DNA from: Sipunculus nudus
Lineage: Eukaryota; Annelida; Sipuncula; Golfingiida; Sipunculidae
Reading direction: 5' to 3'
Assembly: GCA_026874595.1 (NCBI GenBank)
Contig: CM049318.1
Location: 47,286,456-47,350,455, forward strand
Length of the DNA: 64,000 bases
Shown: positions 22,250 to 34,075 of the stretch, in pieces
Position numbering within the stretch: the first letter of the stretch is position 1
Layout: every line of letters begins with the position of its first letter
Program-made: the position numbers and the translations under genes
Notes under the pieces: generated by a model
The model's database searches: none
Told to the model about the DNA's origin: nothing
The model's input: the letters and a program-made list of their open reading frames with translations, nothing else

Positions 22250-24380
22250 ACCTATGAAAATGAATGATAACTATGAGGCATAAATAGCATTTTTGATATC
22301 TGCTGTATATGAAATAATCTGTTACACTTGTTAAAAAATGGTCACGTGTTATATAAAAATAACTTAATGAGTGTAGTGGACCTCGGGGAAACCAACAGTG
22401 GCTTTTAGTGAAATCTATTAGTTCACAAAATGACTCTGACTAAGCTCCTACACGTAGATAGAATTTGCTACAGTGGCGTGAATCCTCTGTACACATTTCA
22501 AGGTACGATTTAGGATTATTTTAGGGCCGTATTTTACGTGCTGGACTGTTCAGTCATGAGTAGAAGATAGTCAAGGAGTTTTGCAACTGTGTTGAAACAT
22601 CTGAAATGTCGATATTACAAAACGTACATTTTTTTTTTAAATTTTGTATTATTTCTTTTCCTGTTCGTAAGTAGCTCTTGAAATGCTATCGGTGCATGTA
22701 AAGGTTTGTTTGTTACTTAGCGTACTCGATGCAAAATAATAGGAAAAGACGGGGAATAATATATGATATTATGTTTATATTATAAATAGTCTTATCCAAA
22801 TTGTATAACCGTGTACCAATTTGTAATTTGTACACAAAATATTACGTACAAACACCTGAACAGTATGCGTAGTGTTGTTATTCTATGTATTATAGTATTA
22901 TAGCAAACTTAATATTCCTCAGGCCCCATGGGGAGGACCAGGTTCATCCGGAGACAGCCATGGCAAAACATATCGATGTATTTCGCTAATATTCGGTCTC
23001 TTTCGTTCATATGTGAAAAAGGCTAGACAATGAGAAATATATATGCAAAGGTTAATCATTCTTGTTCGAATAGCTCAAAGTACTGAACATAAGCCGCAGC
23101 ATGTGTGTTCGTGGATGTATATGCCTAATCCTGCTCATCTACCTACGGCTCGGGCGTGTTATTTCAAGTACAGGAAATCGAGAAAAACGTAGCTGTTTAA
23201 ACCAACAAATGCTTCTCCAGTAAAAAGAAACATGAGTGCTGGACTCGGGTGCGAGCCGTGTGGGATCGACTGCGTTTTAACACATTTACTCGCACAATAT
23301 ATTAAATTATTATGATACATGCATTGTGTCTGGGATAGCATCTGGCACCGTCGTCTTTACATAATGTTCTAACGTGTCACAATGGAAAACTCGTTAGACA
23401 GCGTGGGCTGAATGTTACAGAGAGTTCTCTGATGAATACATCCTCGGGCAGGACGCGCTCGACCTCATTGTGCTAAATAGACACGTGTCACGCCGATATA
23501 ACCCCGTATTAACCAATGGTGTTTGTCGTATTACGTGCATGATGATAATCATCTGGGTATCACGTGACCTATGACAGGACTGAACGCTTGTAACATTTTA
23601 ATTTTAATCACTGGGCATTGTTAAGCTGAAATTGATCATCCATCGAGACTCGAATGGGAACATAGGTTGTCTGTCTTTGTGTACAAGAAGTTTATAATGG
23701 TTTAGTTTAAACAGCGTCCAGAAAAAAATATTAAGTATTTTTTTGCAATAGAAAATTTATAAATCTGTGCAAAGTGGTTGGCTTAGTTTGCATCCATATG
23801 TTGAACTTTTCACATTGTGTGAACATTCATCCAGTTAATATCTTTAGAATAAGATTTTATTTTATCTATGAATATACTTAATTTGATAAAAAAAACTTAA
23901 TATAATAACCGTTTTACTTCAAAACAGTAACTCAATTGAACTTTGCCAAAAGGAAATCCTGAACAGGTGGAGACGCCCTTCCCATCTATATTCCAGATTA
24001 AATGAGGAAGAAAAGATGGCACATAATTCAGTGTAGCATATGTATACATATTTATGTAGCTAACCATCACTGGCAGGCCCATGCTGCTGCCTGAAGCAAG
24101 TTGACCTCAGTTCTGTAATCACTATTTACGACTACCAACAAATTTGGAGGTAATCTATTCCAAAGCACCAACATCAGTGGCATACAGTACAAATAAACTC
24201 ACTTTAACTGTCCAAGGTGGGTTGATCATATCTACATGACAATCTTATCCACAAATAGGTGATCACTTATATTTATAACTGAAATAGAAACATGATTTTC
24301 ATCAGGTAGAAGCTGTTGATTCTTACATGAAGAATGTCCTTGTCTTATAGAGAACTGCCAGAGGGACGCATGTGCTGCTC
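22250..24380. other. Intergenic sequence after gene A
   Basis: No gene, RNA gene or clear repeat recognised on either strand. Confidence 0.5.
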
Positions 24381-24400
24381 AGTTCAAACCCAGAAAAGTA

Positions 24401-24482
24401 TAAAATGACAAACTGCTGTCAGCACACTGGTCCTAGCATTATGACAAACTGCTGTCAGCACACTGGTCCTGGCATTATGCTA
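24401..24482. repeat. Two-copy direct repeat of 41 bp
   Basis: ATGACAAACTGCTGTCAGCA and CACTGGTCCTRGCATT occur twice in succession with one difference. Confidence 0.85.
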
Positions 24483-24689
24483 TTTGAATAATTTAACCTA
24501 CAAACACATTTCAGACAGCACTGGTTCAGGCATCAAGTTTAAATTCCAGAGATGATTTACTAAACACAATGAAGGTATAATTCGTCCATATGATATTGTA
24601 TCATATGTAGTGAAGTGAAGGAATCTACTGCTAAGTTTTCCTTTTTATTATGGAGGGGTTGAGTAATTTGTGACTTCACACAGTCTGCT

Positions 24690-25009
24690 TTGGCAGGCGT
24701 CTTTACCAGACAAAGATTTCTTGCTTGAAAAGGGTAAATTTTTTTGCAGGAAAGCTTTCCTGAGATTTTGGCTTCCTAAGAAATATGATGCAGATAAACC
24801 TCCATCAATCCATGAGTGTTGATGTGACTGAGTAGGAGGATCCACAAGTTATTTGAGATGATGAAGACAATGAAGTGAGTGGTCTGTCCTCAGATTCAGA
24901 GGCTGAGCATTCAAAGGGAAACCTGGCTCGTTGTGAATTAGTTTGGATGAAGTATGCCAAGGTTTGGTCTGCAGCAAAGGGATTGTCCAGTTTTGACGTG
25001 CCTTTCTAA
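24690..25009 (+). pseudogene. Decayed protein-coding fragment, family unknown
   Basis: The plus strand reads SLPDKDFLLEKGKFFCRKAF then LRFWLPKKYDADKPPSIHEC up to a stop, then after a +1 shift DVTE, a stop, EDPQVI, a stop and DDEDNEVSGLSSDSEAEHSK followed by CELVWMKYAKVWSAAKG. The runs have ordinary protein composition, but stops and a frameshift break them. The LVWMKYAKVW part is faintly like the start of a PWWP domain, which is only a guess. Probably a dead gene or retrocopy in the region between the two channel genes. Confidence 0.5.
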
Positions 25010-25929
25010 GTTCTCACCTTCAAAATTTGCATTTTATATTAAAGGGGCGTGATGCGGTGGTTGTTACATGGTATGGAAGGACAGATATAGCTGTGTAAAT
25101 ATTGTTAACCTTGATATATTAGTCGAGAAAAAAAACATGCTTCCAGGGTAGAACACCGTGCCAAATAAATTTTTAACATAGCCTTGCTGTAGCTGACTCT
25201 GATATATTGAACAGTCTACATTAAGTAAATACCAAGTTAAAGTAAGATTTGACTGCAGTCAATTAATGGTAAACCTACATTTGAGAATCAATCCCAATTC
25301 TGATATCATGTTAATGAAAGGTGTGTAGTGTGATAACAGTAAAAGTTTTTGCATTTTGAACTTCATTCGTTTTCAGATTCCTGAGAATTTTATTAACCTT
25401 GGACTGATATGCTTTGAATCCTCAAAGCAAAAAATGAATTTTTAGCATAAATGTCACAAAAATGTATCTCAAACCTTAAACCTTGTCATATTGCAAATCA
25501 AATTGAAATGTGTGATCTTTATTTTATATGTTTTGGGACCTGCAAATATTTTAAAATAATCAGGAAATCCAGTCATATAGTGATATAATTTATTTATTGA
25601 TCAGGCAAATATTTCCATTTATTGCTCACAGACCCCTTTTTAAATTACAATTACAATTTTTGTTATCAGAATCTGGATTAAGTACTTGTTAAATAAACCG
25701 TCTCGGTAGTTATTAATTACATAATTCATTGAGCGGCCACGCACGCCCACGGCATTCATTGAATACAGAAGTCACTTTGAGGTCTTCATATTTAACTTTC
25801 AACTACCTTGGTTAAGTTTAGTTTTAAAATACATATTAAAATAACTATGACATATGCATATTTTGAATCCTCAAAGATTCTGCTATATATAAATTATTTT
25901 AAACATTTAAATATTTTAAACATTTTAGC

Positions 25930-26160
25930 TTAGCTGACTGAAAGTCAACTGAGGTATACCGAATAGGTATGGCGCTTTTTCCATCGTACGTCCTGTCGTC
26001 CGGCCGTCCGTTAGCAAGGCACATATCGTAACCGCTGACCATGGAATCTTCTAAGTTAACATCCACAGACGTCAATAAAAGATCTCCTGGGAAATCTGAA
26101 ATTAGGGCACTGCGACTTATATCGTTCGAGCTATGGGGCTTGTAAGTACCTCAAGAATAA
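25930..26160. repeat. Probable dispersed repeat fragment
   Basis: Begins TTAGCTGACTGAAAGTCAAC and contains a pyrimidine-rich CGTCC motif run (GTCCTGTCGTCCGGCCGTCC). Compact border and composition unlike neighbours suggest a repeat, but no second copy is seen in the window. The preceding 25010-25929 is AT-rich, with nothing coding. Confidence 0.35.
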
Positions 26161-26279
26161 CTAAACATATATACAAAACCTCTAGTATCCTAATAATTAA
26201 TACATGGATTGTCATGAATCTTGCCTTGAATGTTTACCGTGATTAGATTTGTTAGTTCCAAAAACTGCTGGCGTATTTT

Positions 26280-27775
26280 TATGCCCCAACCACAAAGTGG
26301 TCGGGGCATATAGTTTTACCCATGTCCGTCATTCCGTCCTTCCGTCCTTCCGAAATCAAAGAGTTGTACGGACTTTTTTCTCGCAAAGCCTGCAGATATT
26401 AGCCTGATTTTTTGTGTGTGGGCAGATAATGACCAGTTACAGATCGAGTTCGCGTTTCGTCCCGGTTGACCTACTTTTGACCGTTTCACGGCTCCTAAAC
26501 TTAGAAAATTTCATGAAAAATAGAAATTGTCATGACAAATACACATGTACGGACTTTTTTTCGCAGTGCCTGCAGATATTGGCCTGATTTTTAGTGTATG
26601 GGCAGATAATGACCAGTTAAAGATCGAGTTTGCGTTTTGTGCTAGTTCACCTACTTTTGACCGTTTTACGGCTCCTAAACTTAGAAAATTTCAAGAAAAA
26701 TAGAAATTTTCATGACATACACATGTACGGACTTTTTTTTCGCAATGCCTGCAGATATTGGCCTGATTTTTAGTATGTGGGCAGATAATGACCAGTTACA
26801 GATCGAGTTCGCGTTTCGTCCCGGTTGACCTAGTTTTGACCGTTTTATGGCTCCTGAACATAGAAAATTTCATGAAAAATATGAACTTTCATGACAAATA
26901 CACATGTAATGACTTTTTTTCGCAATGCTTGCAGATATTGGCCTAATTTTTGGTGTGTGGGCAGATATTGACCCGATACGGATTGAGTTCGCGTTTTGTC
27001 CCAGTTGACCTACTTTTGACCGTTTTACGGCTCCTGAACATATAAAATTTCGTGAAAAATATAAATTTTCCTGACAAATACAGACTTTTTTTTCGCAATA
27101 CCTGCAGATATTGGCCTGATTTTTGGTGTGTGGGCAAATAATGACCAGTAACAGATTGAGTTTATGTTTTGTCCTAGTTGACATACTTTTATCGTCTGAC
27201 GGTGCTCTAACATAAAAAATTTCATAAAAAAAAGTGCACATGTACAGACTTTTTTCGCCTGATTTTTGGTGTGTAGGCAGATAATGACCAGTTACAGATC
27301 GAGTTCTTGTTTTGTCCCAGTTGACCTACTTTTGACCATTTGACTGCTCCTGAATATAGAAAGTTTCATGAAAAATAGAAATTTTCATAACAAATGCATA
27401 TGTACAGACTTTTTTTTTCTCAATGCCTGCAGATACCACCCTAATTTTTTTATGTGTGGGCAGATAATGACAGTAACAGATCGAGTTCGCGTTTCGTCCC
27501 GGTTGACCTACTATTGATTGTTTTTACGGCTCCTAAACATAGAAAATTTCATGAAAGACTTTGTATGAACTTTTTTCACAATGCCTGCAGATACTGGCCT
27601 GATATTTGGTGTGTTACATGATAATGACCCGTTACAGATCGAGTTTGCATTTTGCCCTTGTTGACCTACTTTTGACCATACGACACCTCCTGAACTTAAA
27701 AAAATTTTCAAAATTTAACAAATGTTTCTAATTTGCCTCAGGCGGAGGCATTCGTGTCGTTCCGACACATCTAGT
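26280..27775. mobile_element. Helitron-like non-autonomous element with internal tandem repeats
   Basis: Left hairpin: arms 26281-26293 and 26297-26309 (ATGCCCCAACCAC / GTGGTCGGGGCAT). About eight tandem units of roughly 155-181 bp follow (TACGGACTTTTTTCGCA, CCTGCAGATATTGGCCTGAT, GGGCAGATAATGACC, TTGACCTACTTTTGACCG). The right end has a short hairpin GTGTCG-ttc-CGACAC at 27754-27768 followed by ATCTAG. A 3' hairpin followed by CTRR is the Helitron signature. No Rep/helicase is encoded. The minus-strand frames of 64-123 residues are repeat artefacts. Confidence 0.6.
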
Positions 27776-27869
27776 TTATAATTTTTTCACGATTCCCCCC
27801 TACTTTTTAGACTTTTTTAAAATTACAGCGATCATGTCAGTTTCTCAGCTGTGGTTTTATCTAGTGTCC

Positions 27870-28990
27870 AAAAAACCTGGTGTGTTTATTGATCACAAGT
27901 GGATGCCCTATATTAATTACCCTATTCGTCCGTCTGTCTGTCCGTTCGTCCATCTACAAAATTGTTTCCAGATGATCACTCCAGTTTCGATTGACATATG
28001 GATTTCAAACCTGACTTATGTATGACCTACCATGAAAGCAAGAACTCTAATGACTTTAGGGTCATCAGGTCAAAGGTTAAGGTCACCAGACCCACTTATT
28101 TAAAAAGATCGTGGATGCATTTTAAGCCAAACTTTTCATCCCAAACCTTCCATCATGAGCATATAGCTGAGCTGCTAATAGGGGAAGAGCCTAATTGAAT
28201 TTGGGGTCACAAGGTCAAGGTCACAGCGGCCCTCTGTTCAACAATTAGTTTCCAGATGATAACTCTCGTTTGGTTTGACATATTTCTTTCAAACTTATCT
28301 GATATATGGCCCACCACCAAAGTAATAACCCTATCCACTTTGGGGTCATGAGGTCAAAGGTCAAGGTCACAGAACCCATCTCTTGAAAACATTTATGATA
28401 CAGTTTAAGCCATCACAAGTCTTTCACAATCTTCCAGATATTGCTCATCTGCCAATAGGAGAAGATTCTTTTTTGATTTTGTGGTAACAAGATTAAAGGT
28501 CAGGTCACAGGGCCCATCCGCAAATTAGTTTATGGATGATATCTCTGGTTTGGTTAGACAGAGTTGCTTCAAGGTTGATTCATTAATGACCCACCACTGA
28601 AGTAATAATTATTTTGATTTCGGGGTCCTGAGGTCAAAGGTGTAGGTCACAGGAGCCAAATCTTTAAACAGATTGTGGATGCATTGTAAAAATCAAACTT
28701 TTCATCCCAAACGATCCATCTCTCATATATGGCTTATCTACCCAAAGTGGAAGAAATCTGTAGATTTTTAGGTTATTTGTTCAGGGGTCAAGATCACTGC
28801 ACATACTTTTTTTTAAAAAAAGATTGTTATGAAAAATTCAAGGATAGTAAGTTTTTTTTCAGATTGAGTAGTGACAAAGTCAAGGGTCAAGGCCACAGGA
28901 CCCACCATTTTGAAAAAGCCCATAAAAATCCATATCGACAAATCCAGCTGAGCTTCAAGACCCATAGGTTCCTAGTTGTTGTTGGCCTGA
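27870..28990. repeat. Tandem/dispersed repeat of about 283 bp
   Basis: Three to four diverged units with TTTCCAGATGATAACTC-like starts near 27966, 28249 and 28531, each containing GGTCAAAGGTCAAGGTCAC. Non-coding; short open frames inside do not persist between units. Confidence 0.8.
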
Positions 28991-29340
28991 AAATTAAAAA
29001 AAATAGTTAAAGCTATTTTTTTTTTCAAATTTATAATAAAGCAATATTTATCACACATCTTGCAAATAATGCAATTACATCATCTTAGTGTTAACTAACA
29101 TATCTCCAGGCTTTTTGTGATTGCATATCTGTCAGACATCCTTCTACTAAAATTTTAATTTTGAATTTCTTTGACAAAACACAAATAATTCTTTCTTTTA
29201 AATGGCCTTAGAGGATTAGCAGGTAAATTAAAATGCTATTTTTTCTGAATGATGAACCGAATTATCAAGGACACATTCTAGTGACAAGGTTTGCATCAAA
29301 ATGAGCTAGAAATAAACAAATTTATGAAAATAACATTTTA

Positions 29341-29700
29341 TGACTTTGACGATACCAAGGCTCTAATACTGAGTCGATACGTACGCCCCCAAGACTGAGA
29401 GGATATAAAGTCACTCTAACATAGAGCGGCTACGCCCTCTCTCGGCATTTACTATTTACTGAAGTCACCTTAACACTTAGTGGCTACGTACGCCCTCAAG
29501 ACTCAGAGGATATAAAGGCACTCTAACAAAGAGCGCCTACTGACGCCAGCAGAATTCAATGGATATAAAGTCACTCTAACGTAGAGCGGCTACGCTCTCT
29601 CTCGGCATTTACTATTTATAGAAGTCACCTTAACACTTCGTGGATTCGTACGCCCTCAAGACTCACAGGATATTAAGTCACTCCTACATAGAGCGGCTAC
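29341..29700. repeat. 160-bp tandem repeat
   Basis: Two and a fraction copies of GGATATAAAGTCACTCTAAC, GAGCGGCTACG and CGGCATTTACTATTTA, period 160 bp (29401, 29561). A diverged piece of the same unit (GAGCGGCCACGCACGCCC, CAGAAGTCACTTTGAGG) occurs near 25732. Confidence 0.8.
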
Positions 29701-29701
29701 G

Positions 29702-29760
<59 letters not shown>
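29701..29760. repeat. (TA)n microsatellite
   Basis: About 29 TA units with one interruption. Confidence 0.96.
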
Positions 29761-29763
<3 letters not shown>

Positions 29764-29779
29764 GTCATCATAATGATTT

Positions 29780-31120
29780 TTGTGAAGAGAAAACTAGAAT
29801 GAACGGTTACAAAATTACACTTTTACGTAGATGGCAGAAAAGAGATTTAACCATATTTGGAAAAATAACCGTGTTGAAAACTTTTGCTCTACCAAAACTT
29901 CAATATAGTGCATATTTGCTGTATGTATAATTTAGAAAATGTAATAAAACTTTGTTTTGGATTTTTGTGGAAAAAAGATAGAGTTAAACGGAATACCAGA
30001 ATAGGAGATATAGATAAAGGTGGAGTAAATATGATTGATGTATAGAAAGTCATTTTAAGGCTCTGAAAGCCAATTGGGCTACACTTTTTTTATAGCCAAG
30101 GTAAAATATGGTCAATATTTGCAAGACACTTTTGTAATTTGTTTGGAGAAGGGGTTTTTATATTTAATGTCTTTTTAAAATACAGAAAATAATCCCGCTA
30201 TACAGGCTGTTCTAAAATTTTATAAAGAATATTTTATTTGATAATGAATGAAAGTACCCGAAAAAACAACTAAAAAGAATATATATGGTGGATTACAATG
30301 GGGAAACCAAAATATTACATATTCAGTTAAAGAAAAGAGCAAGGTCTTATATAGAACTCTGTACAGTAAAATATTTATAGATAGTAATATTTTATATGTA
30401 CGGGATATGTGTGAAAGAAACGGCAAGGTAGAGACAACGTTATGGGAAACCTACGATATAGATTTGATTATTTTAAAATAATTGATGTTATCATCAGGGC
30501 ACTGAAGGTATATGAAAGTAATGAAACATTGTTTGTTTGCAAATTCTAATTAGTACATAATCCAAAAAATAACATTACAGAACGTGATCTAAACTGCTTG
30601 TACTTTCCATGTATGTACTATAATACCTATAACCTGATTTTAAAAAATGTCGATTTTTTTATAAAGAATTTGTGTAGTGAAAATTTGAAATTCCAATCAA
30701 CGAATTCAAGTGGAAAACGGAATTCAACAGGCCTGATAGTTTTGATTTTACTATAACTGCTATAGGGAAAAAAGTACTAAATATTCCAGAAAAGAAGTTT
30801 GCCTACTTTAATTTCAAAATTTTACACATGATTTGGCCTTGTTGTAAACATTTATATCGATCGAAGAAACATTAAATGCATCATGTAGCAGCTGTGGTGA
30901 TAACCATACAGTTGCAAAGTCCCGAAAAATATTTTTCAAAGGTAGAGTTGCAGGACTTATTGCTTGGCTTAATGCTCGCATACGTTCAATATAATCTAGT
31001 ATATTAGCGTTTTTATTCTCTAAGAAATGTTTAGGGGAAAAAGACACTAAGGCAATTAATGTGGTTAATGTGTTTATGAAAAAAGAATTGTTGCTTAGAA
31101 GTCAAATATGGTCAAAATAG
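29780..31120 (+). mobile_element. Decayed LINE, C-terminal part of reverse transcriptase ORF
   Basis: The plus strand encodes RRWQKRDLTIFGKITVLK followed by TFALPKLQYSAY, the conserved end of non-LTR RT proteins, then KRNTRIGDIDKGGVNMIDV (GG..MID motif), and further on KVLNIPEKKFAYFNFKIL and a CSSCGDNH zinc-knuckle-like piece. Frameshifts and stops interrupt it repeatedly. No 5' part, so this is a 5'-truncated dead copy. Confidence 0.75.
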
Positions 31121-32640
31121 ACCGTGATGTAGTGATATCCTGTGTCAACAAGAGAAATTGAGTTTACACCCCGTATAACCTGGTCACGTGACAATGGAGG
31201 GGTTCATGTAAAAACGTGGTCTGGGGAAGAAGTAATAGAATCCATAAAAAATATGAACAACGATTAAGTTTGTATTTAATATTTAATATGCCAGTCAGGT
31301 TCGTCATTGAGAAAAGTACTATTTTCTACAATTGTTCAAATAAGATACCGTGATAATTGTTCCAAGTTAACTTTCCATGGTCAGCGATTGTCATCAGACC
31401 AACGAAACAACCGTCATTTATTAAATTTTTATATTTCAATACGCAAATAAAGCCATTTTGCTGAAAACCCTACTTTCTTCAATATATCAATACTAATCAT
31501 GATATTTTAATCAAACATGCACTATATCCAGACCTAGTTTTTTTAGGGTAAGACATTAAAACAAACTCCTATAAATGAGAAATTGAATATATTTTATATT
31601 TTACTATACAGGTAAGGACCTTCTTTAAAGACACAAAATCTCTGGAATATCTCAATTACAGACTTAGATAATGTGTGTTGAGTAGGGCGTAGTCTTGTGG
31701 TCTTGTGGTTTGGAGCCGAAGATCGCCGGTCAAATCAACAAAACAAACTCCAACCCAATTAGGTGAATGTAAATCAGACCCGCAACTGGTTATGATAATA
31801 TTATTTACACCTATGTGCATATAAATCTATATGACAAAATGCTTATATTAGTCAAAACTTCAGCAGTGGACCAATGTTTGGTTGTGCACTTAGCTCTCAT
31901 GCAGTTTCATAGTTTGTTACAAGATCACAAAACATGTTCGGTGTTCAGTTTTATTTCTTTTTTATATAAATTAGGAATGTCATCGTTTTTCACTTTTAAC
32001 AATTGGCCCATGCCCTGTCAGATTTTACAAGTTTTCCTCTTGTTGCTCACAGAATACGGGTCACCATGACCTAATCTCAGGTGTTGAAGAAGGCTTACCC
32101 AGGATTATCTCTTATTAAGTTGGAAGATTCTAGGTCCAACTACGTTGATTTGTGACCATCTGACTTTCACATTGCTAAAATCATGTCCCCTCACCCTTTA
32201 GCTCACAGAATATATAGGTTATAATGAAAGAATTTAAGGATTAAAGGAGATTTGTCAAGGACCTCATATTAGAACGTCATATTAGAAGTACATACCTAAG
32301 TACAGGCCCCGTAACTTGGGGAATATAGGTCGCATTAACCTAATTTCAGTTGTCCAGCAGATGTTTCAAGGACCTCCCTGTATGTCAAGACAGAAGATTC
32401 TAGTTCCAATGGTTAGTATATGTGCCCAGTGAACGGACAACCAGACAGTTGAGCTAAAAATCACCTATGTAAAATACATTTGTTACCCTTATAGTAATAG
32501 CGGGAAATGTACGTTTGCATTGTCAGCTTTTGCTATTTTAAAATATCTGAATCTCAATTCCGATCTTGAACATATTTTATAAATTTCTCGCCATGAGAGA
32601 AAAGGAAATGAGTAGCTAGCCCACTGTCCATTCATTGTCA
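31121..32640. other. Intergenic sequence, possible SINE head
   Basis: At 31684-31745, GCGTAGTCTTGTGGTCTTGT and CGCCGGTCAAATC resemble degenerate box A and box B of a tRNA-derived SINE. Otherwise nothing recognised. Confidence 0.3.
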
Positions 32641-32699
32641 TAAAAGCAATGTTGGGTTTTCTTTGTATAAATCCGATCAACAAGTTTCACCTAAGTGCC

Positions 32700-33342
32700 A
32701 CTCAAACTCCACTCTTGAAGACAGACGACCACTCTGAACAATATCCACTCCTGACGACAGGCGACCAATCCAAACAACATCCACTCCTGGCGACAGGCGA
32801 CCATTCCAAACAACGTCCACTCTTGACGACATGCGACCAATCCAAACAACGTCCACTCTTGACGACAGGCGACCACTCCAAACAACGTCCACTCTTGACG
32901 ACATGCAAACACTCTAAACAACATCCACTCCTGACGACATGCAAACACTCCAAACAACGTCCACTCTTGACGACATGCGACCACTCCAAACAACGTCCAC
33001 TCTTGACGAGAGGCGACCACTCCAAACAACGTCCACTCTTGACGACAGGCGACCACTCCATTCAACATCCACTCCTTGCGACATGCGACCACTCCAAACA
33101 ACATCCACTCCTAGCGACAGGCAAACACTCTATCCAACATCCACTCCTGACGACAGGCAACTCCTCCATTCAACATCCAGTCCTGACGACAAGCTAACAC
33201 TCTATCCAACATCCACTCCTGACGATAGGCGACCGCTCCAAACAACATCCACTCCTCACGACAGGCAAACACTCTATCCAACATCTCCTCCTAGGACAGG
33301 CGACCTCTCCAAACAACATCCACTCCTGACGACAGGCAAACG
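32700..33342. repeat. 36-bp minisatellite
   Basis: About 18 units with core GACAGGCGACCACTCCAAAC and AACGTCCACTCTTGAC. Period divisible by three, so frames on both strands stay open with 12-residue periodicity; none is a gene. Confidence 0.95.
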
Positions 33343-34075
33343 TGTGTGTGTGTATGTGATAGTTGTAGTCAGCGGCGTCAATTTATCTTCCAGGGTGGGG
33401 GGGGGGGGGGCTCGCAGACACACACAAACACCCACACACACACACAAACACACATATATCTTTTTAGAGTCTGTATGACACGTCAAATATATTAGCGTCT
33501 GTACGACACATTTCAAATATATATACTTGATCACATTTCAAATATATTATAATTTAGTATGAGGTTTTAGAAAATAAGGTCTGATGTTTCCTGTATAAGT
33601 TAATTCTAAAACAGGTTTAGATATAATTGTAAACTCAAATTGAACCAAAGTCTATAATTCTATTTATTTCATTTGCATTATATAAATATTATTCTCTGAA
33701 AAGTGGGAGAGCATACGGATATTCATAACGCAGAATCTCAGAACTGTCTTAAGTTGTTGTATATAAAAACTTTCTGAATTCCCAATAGCTTAAGTGTTTA
33801 AGATTGAAAACACAATTTAATGGATTTAGATATTTCAATTGTTTGATATTTCTCATTCATAATAACTGAGAACATTCCATTTTCACCATAGAGAGATGTA
33901 AGCATATGTTGTAACAGACTCCTGCTCAGTCTTTACATTTCATATTTTATAGGTGAGAATTTTAAACAGAACTACATGTCTGTAGATTTTAAAATCAAAT
34001 AATCAATAAGATAAATATTTGGACAGTTAATACCCTAAATATAAAATGTGGGGGGGGGGGGGGGGGGGCTGGTGA
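33343..34075. repeat. Second copy of the poly-G/dinucleotide dispersed repeat
   Basis: GGCGTCAATTTAT, a G run at about 33397-33410, CA-rich tract to 33450, AT-rich body with AAACAGGTTTAGATATA, and a further G run at 34051-34068. Related to 19430-19880. Confidence 0.6.

Noticed and set aside
32649-33478. 137-182 residue repeat ORFs
   Set aside because: 36-bp array open on both strands; no conserved domain.
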